From positions 745,501-809,500 of the forward strand of contig CALCUM010000003.1 in NCBI GenBank assembly GCA_937907245.1: 64,000 nucleotides of DNA, read 5' to 3'. The stretch's first letter is position 1; every line of letters starts with the position of its first letter. Origin of the DNA: an uncultured Rhodobiaceae bacterium. GTDB lineage: Bacteria > Pseudomonadota > Alphaproteobacteria > RS24. The translations under genes and the position numbers were made by a program. The notes under the pieces are model-generated. The model had not been told where the DNA came from. It made no database searches and saw nothing but the letters and a program-made list of their open reading frames with translations. Of the stretch, positions 57,045-64,000 are shown piece after piece.

Positions 57045-58265
57045 ATGGAAAATAATTTGATCGGCGGCGACGTCTTTTTTATTCTTATGGGCGCTATTCT
57101 TGTGTTCGCTATGCATGCAGGATTTGCTTTCTTAGAAGTGGGCACGGTGCGCAGCAAAAATCAGGTTAATGCGATGGTCAAAATCTTGTCGGATTTTGGC
57201 GTTTCAACTTTAGCTTATTTCTTCATCGGCTATTCGGTCGCTTATGGCGTCGACTTTTTGTCTTCCGCAGCTACCATTAGTGGCGGCGCAGATAATGAGA
57301 GCTATGGCCCACAAGGCCTATCGCTGATTAAGTTTTTCTTCCTGCTAACTTTTGCGGCAGCCATCCCAGCGATTATTTCTGGCGGCATTGCAGAGCGGGC
57401 GAAATTTGGACCGCAACTATTTGCCTCAGCTGCCATTGTTGGGCTTGTTTATCCGTTTTTTGAAGGCGTGATTTGGAACGGAAATTATGGTTTTCAAGAT
57501 TGGCTTGAAACCAGTTTCGGCGCCTCTTTCCATGACTTTGCAGGCTCGGTGGTTGTGCACGGGGTTGGCGGATGGCTGGCTTTCTCCGCGGTTATTTTGC
57601 TCGGTGCGCGCATCGGTCGATATGGGCCGAAGGGTCGCGCGTTTCCACCAAGCTCCATTCCTTGGTTGGCATTGGGTAGCTGGTTGTTGTGCATTGGCTG
57701 GTTTGGTTTCAACGTGGTCTCCGCTCAATCGCTAGAAGGCGTCTCGGGCCTTGTTGCGGTCAATTCTCTTATGGCCATGGTTGGCGGACTGCTAGCCGCG
57801 CTTTGGTTCGGCAAAAGTGACCCGGGCTTTGTCCACAATGGGGCACTTGCGGGCCTCGTCGCGGTATGTGCGGGTTCCGATATCATGCATCCGGCGGGCG
57901 CTTTGCTAACGGGCGCCATTGCGGGTGTCTTGTTTGTCTATGCCTTCACATTCTGCCAGGAAAAATTGAAAATCGATGATGTTCTTGGTGTCTGGCCTTT
58001 GCACGGTTTGGCCGGCGCATGGGGCGGCATCGCTTGCGGTATTTTCGGACAAGCCGCTTTCGGCGGCCTAGGGGGCGTAAGCCTTGCTTCGCAAATCATC
58101 GGCACGGTTGTTGGCTGTGCGTTTGCCGCCATTTGCGGCGCCATTATCTATGGCCTTTTGAAGCGCACCATCGGCATTCGCCTTACCGAAGAAGAAGAAC
58201 GCCAAGGCGCGGACTTGTCTATTCATAAGGTAGCCGCCAGCCCAGATGTTGGTATTGGCGGATAA
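57045..58265 (+). CDS. amtB: Ammonium transporter (Amt family)
   Basis: A membrane channel for ammonium uptake, 406 residues with about 11 predicted helices. It has the twin His of the pore in HDFAGSVVVHGVGG and PLHGLAGAWGG, plus GFAFLEVGTVRSKNQVN and WFGFNVVSAQ typical of the family. Unlike the E. coli protein, it shows no cleavable signal peptide. A strong sigma-54 promoter precedes it, pointing to NtrC-type nitrogen control. The usual partner glnK is not next to it. Confidence 0.96.
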   Translation: MENNLIGGDVFFILMGAILVFAMHAGFAFLEVGTVRSKNQVNAMVKILSDFGVSTLAYFFIGYSVAYGVDFLSSAATISGGADNESYGPQGLSLIKFFFLLTFAAAIPAIISGGIAERAKFGPQLFASAAIVGLVYPFFEGVIWNGNYGFQDWLETSFGASFHDFAGSVVVHGVGGWLAFSAVILLGARIGRYGPKGRAFPPSSIPWLALGSWLLCIGWFGFNVVSAQSLEGVSGLVAVNSLMAMVGGLLAALWFGKSDPGFVHNGALAGLVAVCAGSDIMHPAGALLTGAIAGVLFVYAFTFCQEKLKIDDVLGVWPLHGLAGAWGGIACGIFGQAAFGGLGGVSLASQIIGTVVGCAFAAICGAIIYGLLKRTIGIRLTEEEERQGADLSIHKVAASPDVGIGG

Positions 58266-58361
58266 GCCAACCATCAGAGCCTTGGCTCTTTGGCTGCCTT
58301 AATTTATGCCCTTTGACCCGCGTGAGTGGGCTGGGTTAGTGTAGGGCTAGCTGATTCGAAC

Positions 58362-58402
58362 AAACCCGAGTGGGGCGAAAAGCGCCGCTCGGGTTTCTTT
58401 TT
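58362..58402 (+). terminator. Rho-independent terminator (or attenuator) before the dapC-like gene
   Basis: A perfect 9-base stem, AAACCCGAG at 58362-58370 and CTCGGGTTT at 58388-58396, encloses an inner GGCG/CGCC stem. TCTTTTT-like U-rich tract follows. It probably ends amtB transcription. It stops 11 bases before the ATG of the aminotransferase gene, whose ribosome-binding site GGAGAG begins right after the T run. Confidence 0.85.
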
Positions 58403-58413
58403 GGAGAGACGAC

Positions 58414-59646
58414 ATGTCCCATGGGCCCTTTGATGCCCTCCCTGCTTCCCCTTTCGCGCGCCTGCGGGCGCTGCTGGACGGGTGCGAGCCGGGCGCTGCG
58501 CCGCGCTCTATGGCCATCGGCGAGCCCCAACACGCGCCCCCAAGTTTTGTGCTGGAAGCCCTGCAAAGCCAAGTGTCCGACTATGGTCGCTACCCGCCAA
58601 TTGGTGGCACGTCGGAATGGCGCTCAGCCGTGGAAGGCTGGCTAACGCGCCGTTTTTCGCTAGACCTAAATCTGGGGCCATCGAAGGGCCTTTTGGCCGA
58701 GGCCTACCAAATTTTGCCACTTAATGGGACGCGCGAAGGGCTATTCCTCGCCGCCCAAATTGCTCCCCCTAAAGCCAACGGCTGGATGGCCATGCCCAAT
58801 CCGTTTTATCAGGTCTATGCCAGTGCCGCTTTGGCCGCCGGCGCGACCCCCCGCTACCTCGACGCTCCCGCACAGACAGGTTTCATGCCCGACTTGGAAA
58901 GCCTGAGCCCAGAAACTTTAGCGGATCTGCGCGCGCTTTATTTATGCTCCCCCGCCAACCCGCAAGGCGCCATTGCCGATAAAGCCTATTTGCGTCGGGC
59001 TTATGAGCTGGCCAAACAACACGACTTTTTATTATTGGTAGACGAGTGCTACAGCGAAATTTATGACACGCGTTTCGACGCCTCCCCGCCGCCCTCCATG
59101 TTAGAGATAATGGCCGAGGCGCAAGAGGATGACGCGCCGGTGATGGTATTTCATTCTTTGTCCAAACGCTCGAACTTGCCTGGCTTACGATCGGGTTTTG
59201 TTGCGGGTGGCAAAAGCGTCATGGCGCGGTTCCATAAATTGCGCATGGTCGCGGGCCCACAATCGCCTTTGCCGACCCTGCATGCGGCCGCGCTAGCTTG
59301 GGCCGACGACGCCCATGTGAAAGAAAACCGCGCCGCCTATCGTGCCAAACTAGATATCGCCGAACAGATATTCGGTTCCGATTATGGCTTCTATCGTCCC
59401 GAAGGCGGGTTCTTTTTATGGCTCAATGTGGGCGATGGCGAGGTGGCTACCCAAACACTATGGCGCGAAGCGGGGTTGCGCGTTTTGCCGGGGGCCTATC
59501 TGACCCAGCCAAGTGAAGCGGGAGAAAACATCGGCGAGCCTTATTTACGGGTAGCTTTAGTCGCGTCTTTGGACGAGACTCGGGAAGCTTTGCTGACCTT
59601 GAAAACATGCTTGGATGCGCACCCGATAGAAGAGAGGGCGAAATGA
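58414..59646 (+). CDS. dapC: DapC-type succinyldiaminopimelate aminotransferase
   Basis: PLP-dependent class I/II aminotransferase, 410 residues. The best family fit is the DapC group that makes N-succinyl-L,L-diaminopimelate in the lysine/peptidoglycan pathway. It has NGTREGLFLAAQ, the PLP-binding Asp in LLLVDECYSEIYD and Lys251 in FHSLSKRSNLPGLRSGF, and Arg in EPYLRVALV. A terminator hairpin sits just before it. Its stop overlaps the ftsK start (ATGA). Substrate is inferred, not proven. Confidence 0.88.
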   Translation: MSHGPFDALPASPFARLRALLDGCEPGAAPRSMAIGEPQHAPPSFVLEALQSQVSDYGRYPPIGGTSEWRSAVEGWLTRRFSLDLNLGPSKGLLAEAYQILPLNGTREGLFLAAQIAPPKANGWMAMPNPFYQVYASAALAAGATPRYLDAPAQTGFMPDLESLSPETLADLRALYLCSPANPQGAIADKAYLRRAYELAKQHDFLLLVDECYSEIYDTRFDASPPPSMLEIMAEAQEDDAPVMVFHSLSKRSNLPGLRSGFVAGGKSVMARFHKLRMVAGPQSPLPTLHAAALAWADDAHVKENRAAYRAKLDIAEQIFGSDYGFYRPEGGFFLWLNVGDGEVATQTLWREAGLRVLPGAYLTQPSEAGENIGEPYLRVALVASLDETREALLTLKTCLDAHPIEERAK

Positions 59647-62042
59647 GCCGACTGCAAGATATTCGCCGACGTATCGGCCCGTTTTTGCGCCAACTCTTGG
59701 CTGTTCTATGGCTCCGCGTTTCGGCCAGCCTCACGCTTTTGGCGGTGGTCTATATCGCCATTGCGCTTTTAGGCTTCGATGCTCAGGACGCGAGCCTAAA
59801 TACCAGCAACACCCAAAGCCCTAATAATTGGCTCGGCACGTCTGGCGCCTATTTGGCTGACTTAATTATGCAAAGCGTTGGCCATGCCGCTTGGCTTATT
59901 TTGCTTCCTGTTGGCGCTCGGGCGGCACGCCAATTGCGCGGCGCAGATATCTCATACCCTAATTGGCGCTTCCTTGCTGCTTGCGCGGCCCCTTTGTTCA
60001 TGGCGTTAACTTTCGCTTTGGTAGGGCGCGAAGCTTCTCCCTACGACCCTTTTCATGGCGGTGCTTTTGGCCAGTTAATGGGCGCTTGGGTGGAGATGCT
60101 TTTGGCTGCCATCCATTATTACCCGGGTCGAACAATGGAATTGGCTCTGGCCAGCGGCTTTGGGTTGATGGCCTGTCTTTTGGCTCTTTTCGCCAGCGGA
60201 CTGATGCGTACTGTCGCGACATGGGGCGTGCTCTGTGCCCAAACGAGCTTGCGTCTGGGCCGTATTTTGCTTCGCCCTAAGCCCCAGCCAAGCCAAATAT
60301 TTGCCAAGCTTAGTGGTTTGAGAACGCGCCTATCTAAACCCTTACTTGGCTCACGCCAGAGAATCTTCAAACGCCCTCAACAGGCACCTGCCCCGCAAGA
60401 TTATGATGCCTCGACGGAAGAGAAAGAAGCTATCTCAAGTGCGGCAGAAGATATAGCGGCGGGCCCGAGCGTGGAAGTGACGGATAAGAGCCCGGCGCCC
60501 AAAAAAGGGCGACGCGCGACGCGCGAGCAGCAGCCCCGCCTGGCGTTTGAAAAAACCAGCAAGTATCAATTGCCACCTTTGCGCTTGTTGACCGAGCATA
60601 AGCCACCGCGCCAAACCACCGCGCTTAGCAAAGACGCGCTAGAGGCCAACGCCCGCATGTTGGAAACCGTGCTGGAAGATTTCGGCGTCCGCGGCACGAT
60701 TGGCAAGGTTCGCCCTGGCCCCGTGGTAACCTTGTATGAATTGGAACCAGCGGCCGGCGTTCGGTCGTCGCGCGTGGTTGGCCTATCAGACGACATCGCT
60801 CGCTCGATGAGTGCCGTGTCGGCCCGAGTGGCGCCTGTGCCAGGGGCCAATGTAATCGGGATTGAATTGCCAAATCAAACGCGCGAGCTCGTGTCTTTGC
60901 GCGAGTTGCTGTCGAGCAGTGACTTTGAAAACGGCAAAAGTAAACTAACCATGGCGCTGGGCAAAGATATCGGCGGCGCGCCAGTTATGGCAGACCTGAC
61001 TAAAATGCCCCACCTTTTGGTGGCGGGCACCACGGGCTCGGGCAAGTCGGTTGGCATCAACACAATGATTTTGTCGATACTTTACAAAATGTCCCCCGCC
61101 GAGTGTCGGCTTATTTTGGTCGACCCCAAAATGCTGGAGCTCTCGGTCTATGATGGCATTCCGCATTTGCTAGCCCCTGTGGTCACAGAACCAAAGAAGG
61201 CGGTCGTCGCGCTCAAATGGGTGGTCCAGGAAATGGAAAATCGCTATCGCAAGATGGCTAAAATCGGCGTACGCAATATCGAAGGGTTTAACGATAAAAT
61301 GCGCGAAGCCCAAAAGACCGGTGAGCTTCTCTCGCGCCGTGTGCAAACTGGTTTCGACCCAGAGAGCGGCGAAGCCATGTTTGAAGAAGAGGTAATTGAA
61401 GCCGAAGTATTGCCGTTCATTGTGGTGGTCATCGATGAGATGGCTGACTTGATGATGGTGGCTGGCAAAGATATTGAGGGCGCAGTGCAGCGCTTGGCGC
61501 AAATGGCGCGCGCCGCTGGTGTGCATCTAATTACCGCCACACAGCGCCCATCGGTGGATGTGATTACGGGCACCATTAAAGCCAATTTCCCAAGCCGCAT
61601 CTCGTTCCAAGTTACCTCCAAAATTGACAGTCGCACCGTCCTTGGCGAGCAAGGCGGCGAGCAGCTTTTGGGCCAAGGCGATATGCTGTTCATGGGCGGC
61701 GGGGGTCGTGTGCAGCGTGTGCATGGGCCTTTTGTGTCTGATGATGAAGTCGAACAGGTGGTGAGCTATCTAAAAAAACAGGGCGAACCTTTATACCTCG
61801 AAGAAGTGACCAAAGAGCCTGAGGAAGAGACGGATTTGGAGGTCAGCGTCAGCGAAAGCTTATATGATCAAGCGGTTGCCATTGTCACCCGCGATGGGCG
61901 CGCCTCTACATCTTACGTGCAGCGGCGCTTGCAAATTGGCTATAATCGAGCCGCCGGATTGATCGAACAAATGGAAGAACAAGGGGTCATTAGTCCGCCG
62001 AACGGATCTGGCAAACGCGAAATTTTGGTGGATAAACACTGA
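59643..62042 (+). CDS. ftsK: DNA translocase FtsK
   Basis: Septum-anchored hexameric motor that moves chromosome ends to XerCD-dif during division. From ATG 59643, 4 bases overlapping the dapC stop, it is 799 residues. About four N-terminal membrane helices (residues 20-190) are followed by a Lys/Pro-rich linker. The ATPase domain has Walker A GTTGSGKSVGIN near residue 463 and Walker B FIVVVIDEMADLMM. The C-terminal gamma winged helix (TRDGRASTSYVQRRLQIGYNRAAGLIEQME) reads KOPS sequences. Confidence 0.98.
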   Translation: MSRLQDIRRRIGPFLRQLLAVLWLRVSASLTLLAVVYIAIALLGFDAQDASLNTSNTQSPNNWLGTSGAYLADLIMQSVGHAAWLILLPVGARAARQLRGADISYPNWRFLAACAAPLFMALTFALVGREASPYDPFHGGAFGQLMGAWVEMLLAAIHYYPGRTMELALASGFGLMACLLALFASGLMRTVATWGVLCAQTSLRLGRILLRPKPQPSQIFAKLSGLRTRLSKPLLGSRQRIFKRPQQAPAPQDYDASTEEKEAISSAAEDIAAGPSVEVTDKSPAPKKGRRATREQQPRLAFEKTSKYQLPPLRLLTEHKPPRQTTALSKDALEANARMLETVLEDFGVRGTIGKVRPGPVVTLYELEPAAGVRSSRVVGLSDDIARSMSAVSARVAPVPGANVIGIELPNQTRELVSLRELLSSSDFENGKSKLTMALGKDIGGAPVMADLTKMPHLLVAGTTGSGKSVGINTMILSILYKMSPAECRLILVDPKMLELSVYDGIPHLLAPVVTEPKKAVVALKWVVQEMENRYRKMAKIGVRNIEGFNDKMREAQKTGELLSRRVQTGFDPESGEAMFEEEVIEAEVLPFIVVVIDEMADLMMVAGKDIEGAVQRLAQMARAAGVHLITATQRPSVDVITGTIKANFPSRISFQVTSKIDSRTVLGEQGGEQLLGQGDMLFMGGGGRVQRVHGPFVSDDEVEQVVSYLKKQGEPLYLEEVTKEPEEETDLEVSVSESLYDQAVAIVTRDGRASTSYVQRRLQIGYNRAAGLIEQMEEQGVISPPNGSGKREILVDKH

Positions 62043-62671
62043 TGGTTTTTTTCTCTTCTTTACATAAAACCTTTTGGTTGGCGCTTGCTCTTTTTGGGCT
62101 GACGGGGGCTCCTAGTTTCGCACAAGAGACACGAGCACTTGTGCCATTAAGCGAAATTAATCAGGCCCTTAAAAACATCCCGCCACAAAGCGGGCGTTTT
62201 GTTCAAAGCCAACCCAATGGCACAACCGCCAGCGGCACCTATCATATGCAATGGCCAGCGCGCTTGCGCTTTGCCTATCATGGCACGGGCGACAGCGGCT
62301 CCATTGTAACGGTCAAAGGTAAATTTGTGGCCGTGCAAGAAAAACCGGGCGGCGAACCCAATTGGTTTCCGGTAAGCCTCACGCCTTTGGCGGTTCTACG
62401 CCAAGCCGTGCGCGATGGCATAAGCCAAGCCATGCTCACCAAGCGAACCGATAGCGAGGGCGTGATTGCCTTAACGCTGCAGGACCCGACCGGTGAATTG
62501 CCCGGCGAGGTAACGCTTTATTTTACCCGCCCCGATTTAACCCTTTACGCTTGGCGCCTGGTCGATGTGCAAAACCTAGTGACGCAAGTTCGCCTAACCC
62601 AAATTGTACCGACGGACAAATTAGACGAGGCGGTTTTCGCTATCGACTATGATGAGCCAGACGAGGAATAA
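62042..62671 (+). CDS. lolA: Outer-membrane lipoprotein carrier protein LolA
   Basis: Periplasmic chaperone that ferries lipoproteins from the inner to the outer membrane. The 209-residue protein has an N-terminal signal peptide ending near SFA-QE and the LolA fold motifs SGRFVQSQPNGTTASGTYHMQWPARLRFAYHG. Its start overlaps the ftsK stop by one base (TGATG). The ftsK-lolA order is common in alphaproteobacteria. Confidence 0.94.
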   Translation: MVFFSSLHKTFWLALALFGLTGAPSFAQETRALVPLSEINQALKNIPPQSGRFVQSQPNGTTASGTYHMQWPARLRFAYHGTGDSGSIVTVKGKFVAVQEKPGGEPNWFPVSLTPLAVLRQAVRDGISQAMLTKRTDSEGVIALTLQDPTGELPGEVTLYFTRPDLTLYAWRLVDVQNLVTQVRLTQIVPTDKLDEAVFAIDYDEPDEE

Positions 62672-62679
62672 ATATCCCT

Positions 62680-63327
62680 ATGAATGACACCGATGAGTGG
62701 CAGCCGGATGCCGAAAACCTTATGGCGCTGGAAAGTGAAATTCCAGTTCTCTCGGCGGTGCGCGAATTTGCCGAACGCGCCGTGCGGGCCAATTGGTTCT
62801 CGGAGTTGGGTGACCCGATAGATGAAAAAACCGCCTATTTGGCGCGCAGCTATCTCGACATGTTGGGCTTTCCAGACGCCGATGCAATTGGCGTGATGAG
62901 TTGGGATGACGCGCTGGACGCCTCTGCCAGTCTCGACCTCAACACCGAGGCGTGGGAGGTCGAAGAGCAATTGCGCGCCGGCCTGATGGAAGAGGCCTTA
63001 GCGGGCGTTAGCGAAGAAGGTTTGGGTGTCATGCTGGCGCATTTATCGGCTCAATTGGCAGAGGTTCTGCCCGAGCTCATCGATGAAGCCCTGATGATGG
63101 CCGATGAATTGCCAGATGCTATTCGCGATTTGGCCGTGGGGGCCGCGCAACAAGCGGCGCATGGTGGCGCTTTGGCCTTGGTAGCGGCGGCTGTGAAAGC
63201 GACGCATTTAGATGATATGGAAGCCGGCGAAGAAGCCCTTAACCACCCGCTTATGCTGCGTTACAGACTGTTTGAGCTGGGCCGCTGGCCGCTGGCATTG
63301 ACCGGCCGCACCCTCAATTTATTTTAA
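62680..63327 (+). CDS. Unassigned acidic helical protein (215 aa)
   Basis: I do not recognise this family. The 215-residue product begins MNDTDEWQPDAENLMALESEIPVLSAVREFAERAVRANW. It is rich in Glu, Asp and Ala and almost wholly helical, with a few hydrophobic stretches (for example AAHGGALALVAAAVKA) too short or polar to be clear membrane segments. There is no signal peptide. It lies 9 bases after lolA and 17 bases before xth, so it is likely cotranscribed. No function can be assigned. Confidence 0.75.
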   Translation: MNDTDEWQPDAENLMALESEIPVLSAVREFAERAVRANWFSELGDPIDEKTAYLARSYLDMLGFPDADAIGVMSWDDALDASASLDLNTEAWEVEEQLRAGLMEEALAGVSEEGLGVMLAHLSAQLAEVLPELIDEALMMADELPDAIRDLAVGAAQQAAHGGALALVAAAVKATHLDDMEAGEEALNHPLMLRYRLFELGRWPLALTGRTLNLF

Positions 63328-63343
63328 GCTAGGATTTAGAAAA

Positions 63344-64000
63344 ATGCGGATTGTTTCATGGAACATTAATTCGGTGCGCTTGCGCGAACCGCTCGTGTTG
63401 GATTTGATAAAAAAACTAAAGCCGGATGTTATTTGTCTCCAAGAGACCAAATGCCCGAACGATAGCTTTCCTGAAAAAGCTTTCGCCAAAGCGGGGTTTC
63501 CCCATGTCGCCAAAAACGGCATTAAGGGCTATCACGGCGTCGCTACGCTTTCGCGGCTGCCGTTTGTTGAGCAAAGCTATATTAATTATTGTGGTAAAGA
63601 AGATGGTCGCCATATGCATACGAGCGTGGAGCATAAAGGGCGCCCCATCGCCATTCATAATTTTTATGTTCCCGCAGGCGGCGATGAGCCGGACCGCGAA
63701 ATAAATGAAAAATTTGGGCACAAGCAAGATTTTCTGGCCGAAATGACGAAAAATTTTAAACGCCAATCCAAACAAAAAGACGCGCCCGCTTCGGTTCTAT
63801 TGGGAGACTTAAACATCGCCCCTGGCGAGCACGATGTGTGGTCTTCGAAAAAGTTACAAAAAGTCGTGAGCCATACCCCGATTGAGATTGAGACTTTGGC
63901 AAAGCTACAAAACACTCTGGATTGGGAAGACGTCTCGCGGCGTTTTGTGCCGGCAGAAGAAAAATTATATAGCTGGTGGAGCTATCGTGCCAAAGACTGG
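63344..64000 (+). CDS. xth: Exodeoxyribonuclease III (partial, first 219 codons)
   Basis: AP endonuclease and 3'-5' exonuclease of base-excision repair, cut by the right edge after 219 codons. It has MRIVSWNINSVRLR, ICLQETKC with the metal-binding Glu, the GYHGVATLSR segment and LLGDLNIAPGEHDVW. The ATG has AGGA about 8 bases upstream. The C-terminal catalytic residues lie outside the window. Confidence 0.94.
   Translation, partial: MRIVSWNINSVRLREPLVLDLIKKLKPDVICLQETKCPNDSFPEKAFAKAGFPHVAKNGIKGYHGVATLSRLPFVEQSYINYCGKEDGRHMHTSVEHKGRPIAIHNFYVPAGGDEPDREINEKFGHKQDFLAEMTKNFKRQSKQKDAPASVLLGDLNIAPGEHDVWSSKKLQKVVSHTPIEIETLAKLQNTLDWEDVSRRFVPAEEKLYSWWSYRAKDW

Noticed and set aside
1-64000. Defence systems, prophage, insertion sequences, CRISPR, riboswitches, rRNA
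   Set aside because: No transposase, integrase, restriction, Cas or toxin-antitoxin gene, no regular repeat array and no recognisable aptamer was seen; the gene content is core throughout.

Overview
This window is a continuous stretch of bacterial core chromosome, almost certainly from an alphaproteobacterium. The evidence is gene order: ppsR-maf-aroE-coaE-dnaQ-secB-fxsA-tim44 on one side of the origin, hemE-hemJ-rho-mnmE-mnmG-rsmG-parA-parB-holA-lptE-leuS on the other, plus rph/grpE/dnaK/dnaJ, DUF3576, DUF2244 and DUF3422 genes typical of that class. The order within the class cannot be fixed from the sequence. Coding density is very high, many genes overlap by 1-50 bases, and there is no prophage, insertion sequence, CRISPR array, toxin-antitoxin pair or recognisable defence island.

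The centre of the window is the chromosomal replication origin. The 447-base gap between ppsR and hemE (30974-31420) holds about ten 9-base DnaA-box-like sites, two of them perfect, and AT-rich stretches. Flanking genes mostly point away from it, as expected for leading-strand genes. Two perfect 16-base parS sites lie 6.5 and 8.6 kb to the right, one between mnmE and mnmG and one inside the rsmG reading frame. parA and parB follow directly, so the window holds the origin with its ParABS segregation module.

Layout from left to right. 1-8 kb: mutS (cut by the edge), maeB, comM, a small unknown gene, gshB, yraN, rsmI. 8-12.5 kb: an LpoA-like lipoprotein, hemW, rdgB, rph. 12.6-20.4 kb: grpE, dnaK and dnaJ chaperones, dapB, gpmA, a DUF2244 gene, nth, a PfkB kinase. 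20.4-24.6 kb: the his cluster hisB-H-A-F-E followed by coaA. 24.7-31 kb: the conserved block left of the origin. 31.4-47 kb: the block right of the origin. 47-53 kb: a ThiE-like gene, yggS, an L,D-transpeptidase-like gene, an orphan OmpR-type regulator, two hotdog thioesterases, an AhpD-like gene, a DUF3422 gene and tRNA-Gly(GCC). 53.4-57 kb: a thioredoxin/TPR protein, a LON-domain protein, a Trm112-like protein and a UbiH-like flavoprotein. 57-64 kb: a solo ammonium transporter behind a textbook sigma-54 promoter, a DapC-type aminotransferase, ftsK, lolA, an unknown gene and xth (cut by the right edge).

The window did not yield a new multi-gene system. The points most worth a second look are the origin architecture with abutting DnaA boxes, the protein-coding parS, the sigma-54 promoter on an amt gene with no glnK beside it, the UbiH-like protein with eroded FAD motifs, the apparent loss of hrcA, mltA and hemH from otherwise conserved neighbourhoods, a terminator hairpin just before the dapC-like gene, and two unassigned genes.
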